In this document: piece by piece, positions 1-5,930 of the stretch
How the letters are laid out: every line of letters starts with the position of its first letter
How positions within the stretch are numbered: the first letter of the stretch is position 1
Assembly: GCA_964353455.1 (NCBI GenBank)
Contig: CAYGWP010000323.1
Coordinates: 1 to 12,338 of the forward strand
DNA from: CAYGWP01 sp964353455
Lineage (GTDB): Bacteria; Planctomycetota; Phycisphaerae; FEN-1346
Length of the DNA: 12,338 nucleotides
Direction of reading: 5' to 3'
Made by a program: the position numbers and the translations under genes
Notes under the pieces: generated by a model
The model's input: the letters and a program-made list of their open reading frames with translations, nothing else
Database searches by the model: none
What the model was told of the DNA's origin: nothing

Positions 1-323
1 GACCCGCCGGTCGCCACGTCGGCGATCTCGTAGTTGTTCTTGCCCGTGATGGTCGATATCGTCAGGTTCGTCACCGTCTGCGCGGTGCCGTTCAGATCGA
101 CCTGGTTCTTGTCGTTGCCGGTGTCGTCCAAGACGGCGTCGGCGTCCGCCGTGGGCGGGCCCTTATCGTCCACCCAGTTTTCGGCCGTGGCCCAGTACGC
201 ATCGGTGCCACTGAGGCCGTCCCAGGTGAACGCCACCGCCCGTGCTTCGGGCGCCGCGGCGAGCACGAGGCCGAGCGTCACGGCGACCAGAACACCCAGC
301 AACCTCAGACCGTTGCTAAACAT
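1..323 (-). CDS. Exported beta-strand repeat-type protein, N-terminal part (runs off the window)
   Basis: Reading leftward from ATG at 323, 107 codons stay open to the window edge. Residues 1-29 form a classic Sec signal peptide: a short charged n-region, the hydrophobic run LLGVLVAVTLGLVLAAA, and an A-R-A site predicting cleavage after Ala29. The mature part opens with FTWDG and then W...ENW (W34 and W50). This pattern is familiar from autotransporter-associated beta-strand repeat and PEP-CTERM-linked surface proteins of Planctomycetota and Verrucomicrobiota. The rest is rich in T, N, D and V (for example QTVTNLTISTITG), as expected for a beta-helix or beta-sandwich. The start is fixed by AAGGAG six bases upstream. 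The protein is probably secreted or cell-surface; its exact role cannot be told from this fragment. The C-terminal sorting signal, if there is one, lies outside the window. Confidence 0.85.
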   Translation of the reverse strand, partial: MFSNGLRLLGVLVAVTLGLVLAAAPEARAVAFTWDGLSGTDAYWATAENWVDDKGPPTADADAVLDDTGNDKNQVDLNGTAQTVTNLTISTITGKNNYEIADVATGG

Positions 324-326
324 GAT

Positions 327-335
327 CCTCTCCTT
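327..335 (-). promoter_or_regulatory. Ribosome binding site of the exported protein gene
   Basis: On the minus strand the bases read AAGGAGAGG. The AAGGAG core (330-335) ends six bases before ATG at 323. This strong Shine-Dalgarno fixes the start of the partial gene. Confidence 0.8.
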
Positions 336-551
336 GGGTCTAGACAGGATTCGCTCGTGCGGGCACGCTGATTATGCAAACGCCCCACACCGCCTGCGGC
401 AGGCGCGTTCTTATCCATTCGTACCGATAACATAAGGGTGCGTTCTTCCATCCGTGCCTTCTAATTCACTGGCGATGCAAACCCGCACTCGCCAACATGT
501 AGATACACTTTGACCCCGGCACTGCCACTCGTGCTCCCCCATGTTTGGCGG

Positions 552-580
552 GCGGGCCGAACTCACCGGTTTCGACCCGC
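552..580. repeat. Imperfect hairpin, possible member of the GCGGGC palindrome family
   Basis: GCGGGCCGAA (552-561) pairs with TTCGACCCGC (571-580) at 9 of 10 positions around a 9-base loop. Arm composition and loop length resemble the GCCCGCC/GGCGGGC palindromes elsewhere in the window. The arm order is inverted and the sequence has diverged, so membership is a guess. Confidence 0.4.
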
Positions 581-767
581 ATCAATCGCTTCCCTCTGGC
601 GCAGCCTGAAAACTCCGCCCCCGCCCGACTCTCTATGCTGGTATGTGTACACGTAGCAAGCGGCCGACCGCAGGCCCTATTCCCGCGTCGCGCAACGCTC
701 CGGCGCACCGTCCCCTGGTAAGTATAGCCTACGTTGCGATGAAGGTCAAATCACGCGGAGGTTCTTC

Positions 768-1688
768 TCAGCCTCTCCTCTTGGCGTCCCGCGGGCCTCT
801 CGCGCGCTTGCGCAGTCTTCCCAGATTAACATCTCCGGGCCCCTTGCCACCTACCGCTGGGGAGTTTGAGATGTATCGTTCGAGCCCCCGAACGGCACAA
901 CCGCGAAACCGAGTGGCTTCGTTCAGCCGCCGAGAGCGCCGGCCACGATACCGCGGCGGGGCGACGCTGAGGGACCGCAGCCCCAGCCCCAGGAGTTGTG
1001 GGAGGACCTCCTTGCGGGCGGCCAGTTCGCCGCAGAGGCCGACCGGCGTCTCGGCGGCCTCCCGCACCACCATTTCAACCAGCCTCATGACGGCCGGGTG
1101 GTCGTCCATGAAGTAGTGGCTGACTTTCAAGTGCAGAGTGCGGAGTGCGAAGTGCGGAGTGAACAACCCGCAATTCGCAATGCCGTGCCTGTCACTCCGC
1201 ACTCCGAACTCCGCACTCCGCACTTCTTTTCCAATCCGCAATCCACAATCCGCAATAGGAATGGCGATCTGGGCGGCGCAGAGGGCGGCGGCAGGCGTCT
1301 CAATCATGGCCCCCAGGGGGGGAAGGCGCTGGGCACCCACGTCTCCGGCCGCCTGCTGCAACAGCCCGCGCATCCGCTCCATTTCCTCGGCCAGGGTCAC
1401 CATGGGCACGAGGATGCGCAGGTCGTGGCGCTGGGCCAGTCGCACGAGAGCCCGCAACTGGGTCTGAAGCAGTTCCGGGTAACTCAGGAGCAGGCGGACG
1501 CCCCGGCGGCCGAGGAAAGCCTCCGGCTCTGCCGGCAGGTGGAGGCAGGGGAGTTCCTTGTCGCCGCCGGCGTCGAGGAGGCGGACGGTGATCGGCTTGC
1601 CGGCGAAAGGCTCAAGGGCTCGGCCGAGCAGGTCGGCGATGTCGTCGTCGCGGGGCGGCACCGGCTGCGACAGGTAGAGGCCTCTCAA
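768..1688 (-). pseudogene. ptsI: PTS enzyme I (PEP-protein phosphotransferase), disrupted C-terminal half
   Basis: This open frame encodes the PEP-binding barrel of enzyme I. It shows LDAGGDKELP (residues 39-48), FLGRRGVRL, the arginine/PEP region RILVPMVTLAEE, MIETPAAA (128-135, containing the Mg-binding Glu of the family) and LCGELA with the catalytic-type Cys at 219. Between MIETPAAA and HPAVMRLVE the usual IGTNDLTQY block, which carries the second Mg-ligand Asp, is absent. In its place, residues about 143-187 are translated heptamer repeat. The frame opens only at a TTG inside another repeat element, one frame off the upstream half, so it has no credible start of its own. After SVAPPR (near 953) the sequence no longer resembles enzyme I and runs into basic low-complexity residues. 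With the His motif gone from the other half, I infer a dead gene. An alternative is a separately translated, non-catalytic relic. Confidence 0.8.
1127..1257. repeat. Heptamer inverted-repeat element, copy 1 (inside ptsI)
   Basis: The left arm 1131-1162 is four tandem 7-mers of GTGCGGA type plus GTGA. The right arm 1192-1226 is the reverse-complement array (TCAC, then TCCGCAC-type units). The arms pair over 32 bases with about 3 mismatches around a roughly 29-base loop. A third array of AATCCGC-type 7-mers follows at 1233-1256, and diverged units of the same kind (CCCGC-AATTCGC-AAT) lie in the loop. It interrupts the enzyme I barrel and replaces its GTNDL segment. The 24 bases at 1179-1202 are identical to 1758-1781 in copy 2. 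Confidence 0.85.
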
Positions 1689-1810
1689 GTGCGGAGTGCG
1701 GAGTTCGGAGTGCGGAGTTGAGAACCTGCAACTGCGCCGCCGTGCCTTTCACTCCGAAATGCCGTGCCTGTCACTCCGCACTTCGCACTCCGCACTCCGC
1801 ACTTCTTTTC
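1687..1810. repeat. Heptamer inverted-repeat element, copy 2 (between the ptsI halves)
   Basis: The left arm 1689-1721 is GTGCGGA, GTGCGGA, GTTCGGA, GTGCGGA, GTTGA. The right arm 1771-1805 is TCAC plus TCCGCAC, TTCGCAC, TCCGCAC, TCCGCAC, TTC. The loop is about 49 bases. The right arm and its flanks repeat copy 1: 1758-1781 matches 1179-1202, and 1789-1810 matches 1210-1231. It sits where the enzyme I linker and the start of its barrel should be, and the two ptsI frames are out of phase across it. Confidence 0.85.
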
Positions 1811-2013
1811 GCCCCGGCAGCGGGTATGTGTGTCGCGGGCGGCCTGCTGGCACACGTGAAGCCTGCGCCGGAAGCGGGCCTGGAGGTCAGCGCCGGGGCG
1901 GACCGTCAGGGCGCCCCGGGTGCCATCGACCAACACGAGGTCTCCCGGCAGGACGTGTTCCAGGAGGCCCGGGACCTGCGAGACGGCCGGGATACCGATG
2001 AGTCGGGTGAGCA

Positions 2014-2038
2014 GGCCCGCCCTCCGGACTGGCGGGCC
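2014..2038. repeat. GCCCGCC palindrome, copy A, at the ptsI active site
   Basis: GGCCCGCC (2014-2021) and GGCGGGCC (2031-2038) form a perfect 8-bp stem around CTCCGGACT. The bases encode, on the minus strand, the residues that replace the catalytic RTSH of enzyme I. Close relatives lie at 11737-11759 and 11854-11884, outside genes. Confidence 0.8.
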
Positions 2039-2601
2039 GCCGCTCTCCACCACCACGGCGACCGTGGATTGCCGCGACAGAAAGACGGTGTCGGAAGGGA
2101 GCAGTCGGCGGGCGACGAGGACCGTGCCGGCGGGCAGGTGTTCGAGGGCGTGCGCGGAGATGCCGGCCAGGCGTTGGAGGAGGCGGCGGCCCAGGTCGGC
2201 CACATCGTCAGCCCTGGCGCGCAGGAGGTCGCCTTCCATGCTGCGGAACTTCCGTTCCCATCGCTGGAAGACACGTTTGATCACCTGCTCGGCCGAGCGG
2301 TGCTCGACGTCGAGTTTTTTGCGCATCTCGGCCAGCAAGACGCTTTCGCGGAGCATCAACTCCTGGGCGCGGAAGATGTCGGCGGCGGCGGCATCGACCT
2401 CGCGCTCGACGCGCTGGGCGGCCAAAGCGAGGTCTTCGCGGACCTTGTGGACGGCTTGCTGGATCCGCGCGTACTCGCTGTCGCCGCCCGCCCAGGTAAC
2501 CATCACGTCGGAGACCTGGCAGCGCTGCCAGATGTCCTGATAGACAAAGGCGCGGCCCATGGCCAGGCCCGGCGAGATGCTCCTTCCGCGGAGGCGAACG
2601 G

Positions 2602-2629
2602 TCCCGCCATCGCCAAGGCTAGGGCGGGC
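2602..2629. repeat. GCCCGCC palindrome, copy B, at the 5' end of ptsI
   Basis: CCCGCC (2603-2608) pairs with GGCGGG (2623-2628) around a 14-base loop. On the minus strand it reads GCCCGCCCT...GGCGGG like the other copies. It encodes residues about 8-16 of the ptsI frame, just before the conserved SISPG motif, and so probably lengthens the N-terminus. Confidence 0.6.
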
Positions 2630-2646
2630 ACGGCATGGCTGGTCGG

Positions 2647-4806
2647 TCACGGGGACACGGCCTCCCGCTGGGCGGGGCTTCGGCCTTGCTCACCCCGCCC
2701 TGAGCATGGTCGAAGGGCGGAGGATCGGGGACGCGCGGCGGCGGTTTTCCTGGGGTGGCGGCAAGCGGCCGCGCGCCCGGACGGGAGACTTGGCAGGGCC
2801 TCGCTGGCCCATCGTGCGAGGGCATCGACGACGGCCGGGTCGAACTGCTGCCCGGACTCGCGCCGCAACCGCCCCAGCGCCTCCCGTATGCGGCAAGGCT
2901 TCCGGTAGGCCCGGCCGGCGGTCATGGCATCGAAGGCATCGGCCACGGCCAGCACGCGGGCGCCGAGCGGGATCGCTTTGCCGCTCAGTCCATCAGGGTA
3001 GCCGCAGCCGTCCCATCGCTCGTGGTGATGGCGCACGATGGGGATGGCGCGGTCGAAGGCCGCCAGTTGATCCAGCAGGCGGACGCCCGTGACGACGTGC
3101 TGCTCGACGATCTGCCGCTCGGCGGCGTCCAGGGACCGGCCAGAGTTCAAGATGGCCCGGGGAACGGCGATGTTGCCGATATCGTGCACCAAGGCCGCCT
3201 TGCGGATGTCTTCGACCTCGCGAGAGCCGAGGCCGAGGGCCTCGGAGACGGCAAGGGCGTAGCGCGTTGTGTTACCGGAATGGCTGCTGAGGTAGGGGAC
3301 GCGGGCCTCAAGGCCGCGGACGAGGCCGCGGACGCCTTGGACAAACATCTCGACGGACTGCTGGACGAGGCCGCAAAGGCGCTGGCGAAGGCGGTCGGCG
3401 GCCTCGGCCTCGGCTTGGCCTTCGGGGGGCGGCTGGGAGGCCACCGAACCCCAGACCTTGGCGCAGTCGCGGCCGGCGGCCTTGGCGGTCTGGAGGGCCT
3501 CATCGGCCTTGCGGAGCAGGTCATGGGCGGCTTCGCCGGCGGCCGGGTCGGCCTCGGCAACGCCGGCGCTCAGAGTGACCTGGACCGTCTGGCCACTGCC
3601 TGTCAGGGGCGCCTGGGCCACGTGTCTGCGGATGCGTTCGACCACGCTGAGGGCTTCGGACACTGCCGTGTTGGGCATCAGCAGGAGGAACTCATCGCCG
3701 CCGTATCGCGCGACGGTGTCGGTGGTCCGGGCGCTGTGGCGGATGGCCTCGGCGATCCGCTTGAGGACCTGGTCGCCGAAGGCGTGCCCGTGGGCGTCGT
3801 TGAGGGTCTTAAAGTGGTCCACGTCGAACATGGCCAGCACAGGGGGGGTGGCGTATCGGCGGCCGCGCTGGAACTCGGCGCTCAGGGCCTCCATGAAGCA
3901 GCGCCGGTTGTGCAGCCCGGTGAGGTCGTCGGTGGTGGCCAGGGCTTCCAGTTGGCGGTTGGCCTCTTCGAGGGCGCACTCGGCCTGCCGCCGCTCGGTG
4001 GTGTCCACGGCCATGCGTACGACCAGGCGCCGTCCGTCCGAGAGACAGCCGGCCGGGGCGGAACTGAACTCCCAGACGCGTTCCTCTCCGTCGCGGGTCA
4101 GGATGCGGCGCTCGCCCTCGCAGGCGCGCTCGTCCCAGGTATGCAGGCTGACGGCCTGGATGGCCTCCGTGGCCGACCGGGGCCGGTGCGCCTTCTGGAT
4201 CCACGCCGAGAGCGTCGGGATTTCGTTCGGCGAGTATCCGGTCAGTTCGGTCCAGACCTTGTTGACCTGGAGGACCTCGCCATCCTCGGCGTGCATCATG
4301 ACCGGGATCGGGGCATCGAGGATGGCGTGGCGGAACCGCTGTTCGCTCTCGCAAAGGGCCTGGGTCCGCGACGCCACGAGGGCCTCCAGGTCCGCGTTCA
4401 GCGCCTGGAGTTGGTCTCCGGAGCGCTTGATGCGGAGCATGACACGGACCCTGGCGATGAGTTCCACGCGGTTGATCGGCTTCGCGAGGAAGTCCTCGGC
4501 GCCCGCGTCCAGGCCGCTGGCTCGCAGGGCCGCATCCGCCTCGAAAGCGGTCAAGAGAAGGATGGGAAACCGCGGAACGACGGGGTCGGCCCGCAGTTGC
4601 CGGCACAAGTCGATGCCGCTGGTCTCGGGCATCCGCACGTCGATGAGGGCCAGGTCGATCGGCTTCTCGCGGGCCAGACGGACCGCCTCGTCCGCGGCGG
4701 CGGCCGTGACGATCGCGGCGTCGGGCATCTCGGCCGCGATCAACTGCCCGAGCGCGAACAGGTTGTCCGGGTTGTCATCGACCAGCAGAAAGGTCGCTGG
4801 GCCCAT
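2647..4806 (-). CDS. REC-PAS-GGDEF-HD-GYP response regulator (c-di-GMP synthesis and breakdown)
   Basis: This is a cytosolic 719-residue, four-domain regulator. The receiver (about 1-125) has the paired acids VDD, phospho-acceptor Asp56 in LIDVRMP, LLLTAF and the Lys of AKP. A short coiled linker leads to a PAS domain (about 155-270). The GGDEF domain (about 285-450) has intact GGDEF at 369-373 and an I-site RTTD at 360-363, so it should make c-di-GMP with product inhibition. The HD-GYP phosphodiesterase domain (about 490-665) has HD at 541-542, HHHERWDGCGYP ending at 604 and ADAFDAM. The usual HDIGK reads HDIGN, a mild deviation. The ATG at 4806 is preferred over the GTG six bases earlier because AAGGAG lies seven bases before the ATG. 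The last 50 or so residues are arginine/proline-rich and overlap a palindrome, so the C-terminus looks secondarily extended. Its stop overlaps the ptsI start. Phosphorylation probably sets the balance of the two activities. Confidence 0.93.
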   Translation of the reverse strand: MGPATFLLVDDNPDNLFALGQLIAAEMPDAAIVTAAAADEAVRLAREKPIDLALIDVRMPETSGIDLCRQLRADPVVPRFPILLLTAFEADAALRASGLDAGAEDFLAKPINRVELIARVRVMLRIKRSGDQLQALNADLEALVASRTQALCESEQRFRHAILDAPIPVMMHAEDGEVLQVNKVWTELTGYSPNEIPTLSAWIQKAHRPRSATEAIQAVSLHTWDERACEGERRILTRDGEERVWEFSSAPAGCLSDGRRLVVRMAVDTTERRQAECALEEANRQLEALATTDDLTGLHNRRCFMEALSAEFQRGRRYATPPVLAMFDVDHFKTLNDAHGHAFGDQVLKRIAEAIRHSARTTDTVARYGGDEFLLLMPNTAVSEALSVVERIRRHVAQAPLTGSGQTVQVTLSAGVAEADPAAGEAAHDLLRKADEALQTAKAAGRDCAKVWGSVASQPPPEGQAEAEAADRLRQRLCGLVQQSVEMFVQGVRGLVRGLEARVPYLSSHSGNTTRYALAVSEALGLGSREVEDIRKAALVHDIGNIAVPRAILNSGRSLDAAERQIVEQHVVTGVRLLDQLAAFDRAIPIVRHHHERWDGCGYPDGLSGKAIPLGARVLAVADAFDAMTAGRAYRKPCRIREALGRLRRESGQQFDPAVVDALARWASEALPSLPSGRAAACRHPRKTAAARPRSSALRPCSGRGEQGRSPAQREAVSP
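2694..2721. repeat. Palindrome copy C at the 3' end of the GGDEF/HD-GYP gene
   Basis: CCGCCCT (2695-2701) and AGGGCGG (2714-2720) form a perfect 7-bp stem with a 12-base loop. The minus strand loop contains TTCGACCATGCTCAGG, which resembles the TTCGAC-(A/C)A-GCTCAGG repeat widely seen in environmental genomes (from memory, not searched). It encodes part of the unusual C-terminal tail. Confidence 0.6.
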
Positions 4807-4813
4807 GTCCACG

Positions 4814-4819
4814 CTCCTT
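4814..4819 (-). promoter_or_regulatory. Ribosome binding site that decides the GGDEF/HD-GYP start
   Basis: AAGGAG on the minus strand ends seven bases before the ATG at 4806 and only one base before the alternative GTG at 4812. It therefore supports the ATG. Confidence 0.75.
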
Positions 4820-4868
4820 GTCTATGCCCCCCAAGCGTGGGGGCCAGGGCGAATGCCTACAAATAACG

Positions 4869-5003
4869 AAGTGCGGAATGCGGAGTGCGGAGTGAACGGC
4901 AACAGCATCTGCCCGGCCGCCGTATCTTCGTCCCTTCGTCCCTGTGTCCCTTCGTCCCTGCCGTTTTTCATTCCGCACTCCGCAATCCGCACTCCGCATT
5001 CAT
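4869..5003. repeat. Heptamer inverted-repeat element, copy 3
   Basis: The left arm 4871-4895 is GTGCGGA, ATGCGGA, GTGCGGA, GTGAA. The right arm 4968-5003 is TCAT, then TCCGCAC, TCCGCAA, TCCGCAC, TCCGCAT, then TCAT. Three 7-mers pair. The 72-base loop contains a separate octamer array. It lies between the GGDEF/HD-GYP gene and the kinase fragment, and its right arm supplies that fragment's last codons and stop. Confidence 0.8.
4927..4960. repeat. Octamer tandem repeat nested in heptamer element 3
   Basis: Four tandem copies of TTCGTCCC occur (4927, 4935, 4943, 4951), the third reading TGTGTCCC, followed by TG. The 8-base period differs from the 7-base period of the arms, so a second repeat type sits in the loop. 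Confidence 0.8.
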
Positions 5004-5522
5004 GGGGTCGGACGGAGCGCCGGACGGCTCGGACAACCTGACGTATCTGGCGACCGTTTCGACGAGCCGGTCGATCTCCAACGGCATGGACAGGACGCCG
5101 ATGGCCCCTTCGTTGAAGGCCTGGCTGACGGCCTCCTGCGAATCGTGAAGCAAGGTCATCAGGACGTGCGCGTCAGGGTTGACCGCCTTCATGCGTCGCA
5201 TGGCCTCCAGGCCGTCCATGTGAGGCATCTCGAAGTCCAGGACCACCAGGCCGACTTCCTGTGCGCTGCGGGCGTATTCGGCCACCGCCTCGGAGGCGCT
5301 GGCACAGGTGGTGACGGCGTAACCGTGCTGCTCCAGGACTCGGCCCACCAGGGCGCAGACGGGCTGTCCAGAGTCCACGACGAGAATGCGGCCCACCGGG
5401 GCGGCGGGCGGGGCTTTGGTCGCCGCGGCGACAGCGGCCTGCGGCGCGTCGGCCGCCGGCAGGTACAGGTGGACCGTGGTCCCCCCGCCGGGCGCGCTCT
5501 GGACCTCGATGCCGCGCTCGAG
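4968..5522 (-). pseudogene. Hybrid histidine kinase, C-terminal fragment (end of HATPase plus degenerate REC)
   Basis: Reading leftward from about 5516, the protein begins GIEVQSAPGGGTTVHLYLP. This is the last strand of a GHKL ATPase domain. An Ala/Pro linker and a receiver follow: RILVVDSGQPV, phospho-acceptor Asp in VVLDFEMPHMDG, then SMPLEIDRL. Two receiver positions are lost: the second acid of the DD pair is Ser, and the conserved Lys of KP is missing (SMP). Upstream of 5522 there is no kinase core; the frame continues only as antisense of the plus-strand receiver and cheR. The last residues (NAECGLRSAE) are translated repeat. The fragment therefore lacks its start, H box, N box and G boxes, and ends in a mobile repeat. 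Calling it a pseudogene is inference. An assembly join at 5517-5522 could also have created the truncation. Confidence 0.7.
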
Positions 5523-5531
5523 GGCGCAAAG

Positions 5532-5915
5532 GTGCTCATCGTCGACGACGACACCGGGACCATCTTCGCGCTGTCGCAACTCCTGGCGGACCACGGCGTC
5601 AGGGTCCTGAAGGCCGAGGACGGGGAAAAAGCCCTGCGCGTCCTTCAGCAGGAGCCGGACGTTGACCTCGTGCTGATGGACATCATGATGCCCGTGATGG
5701 ACGGTTACGAGGCCATCGGCAAGATCCGCGCCCAGGAAAAGTTCCACAACTTGCCGATCATCGCGCTCACGGCCAAGGCGATGGCGGATGACCGGCAGCG
5801 CTGCCTGACCGCCGGCGCCAGCGACTACCTGCCGAAGCCCCTCGACAAGGGGCGCCTTATCTCCATGATGCGGGTGTGGCTGTACCGCAAGCAAGAGGCG
5901 CTGAGCCCCAACTGA
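5532..5915 (+). CDS. Stand-alone or truncated receiver domain, likely tail of a hybrid kinase
   Basis: This is a complete canonical receiver: VLIVDDD, phospho-acceptor Asp in LVLMDIMMPVMDGYEA, the Thr of IIALTAKAM and the Lys of LPKPLD, ending with MMRVWLYRK. The wording closely matches the C-terminal receiver of large hybrid histidine kinases (IFALSQLL, ALTAKAMADDRQRC, GASDYLPKP). The kinase that should precede it is absent; 5' of position 5517 the plus strand is antisense to an opposing kinase fragment. GTG at 5532 has GAGGG eight bases before it (5520-5524), so a 127-residue single-domain regulator could be made. I chose it on that basis, with the caveat that this may simply be a broken gene end. 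The stop lies 15 bases before cheR, suggesting one transcript. It may act as phosphate sink or shuttle for the downstream kinase. Confidence 0.65.
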   Translation: MLIVDDDTGTIFALSQLLADHGVRVLKAEDGEKALRVLQQEPDVDLVLMDIMMPVMDGYEAIGKIRAQEKFHNLPIIALTAKAMADDRQRCLTAGASDYLPKPLDKGRLISMMRVWLYRKQEALSPN

Positions 5916-5930
5916 CACGCCGGAGGGCCG

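Larger units (their letters stand above)
324..767. other. Intergenic stretch without a convincing gene
   Basis: This is the upstream region of the exported protein gene (minus strand) and the downstream end of the broken ptsI. The ORFs that cross it (for example 466-708 minus and the start of 643-1116 plus) have no recognisable domain, no good ribosome binding site and arginine/proline-rich composition typical of GC-rich non-coding DNA. Visible structures are a short perfect palindrome CGCCTG-CGG-CAGGCG at 391-405, the hairpin at 552-580, and GTGTACAC at 645-652. A-T rich blocks between 370 and 470, including a minus-strand CATAAT, could hold the promoter. I see no -35/-10 pair good enough to call. 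Confidence 0.6.
1685..2650 (-). pseudogene. ptsI: PTS enzyme I, N-terminal half, lacking the phosphorylatable histidine
   Basis: Enzyme I starts the sugar phosphotransferase relay by taking phosphate from PEP on a His in GG-[RK]-T-S-H-[AST]-A and passing it to HPr. This frame has the family landmarks GRSISPGLAMGRA (22-34), the helical HPr-binding region, RARADDVADLGRRLL (144-158), LLPSDT (183-188), GIPAV (219-223) and VDGTRGALTVRP (241-252). At the active site it reads GG-PPVRR-AGLLTR (204 onward), so RTSH is replaced and no His remains. Those bases form a perfect 8-bp palindrome. Residues 11-16 come from another palindrome copy, and 282-321 are translated heptamer repeat ending in a stop. 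The GTG start overlaps the TGA of the upstream GGDEF gene (GTGA), with GGAGG (2661-2665) ten bases before it. The roughly 30 residues that should link the HPr-binding and PEP-binding halves are missing. Enzyme I identity is firm; function is very unlikely. Confidence 0.85.

Noticed and set aside
324..470. Promoter for the exported protein gene
   Set aside because: CATAAT-like and TTATGTTATC blocks exist on the minus strand, but no convincing -35 box at the right spacing.
1127..1810. CRISPR array
   Set aside because: The repeat unit is 7 bases with no spacers, arms are inverted, and there are no cas genes.
1718..2908. 396-codon open frame on the plus strand
   Set aside because: Antisense of ptsI; its start and several segments are translated repeats.
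2755..4866. 703-codon open frame on the plus strand
   Set aside because: It is the antisense of the REC-PAS-GGDEF-HD-GYP gene. It is rich in G, A, D and V with no domain, and the minus-strand product matches four known families.
3458..5041. 527-codon open frame on the plus strand
   Set aside because: Serine/arginine-rich antisense frame of the same gene, ending in repeat translation.
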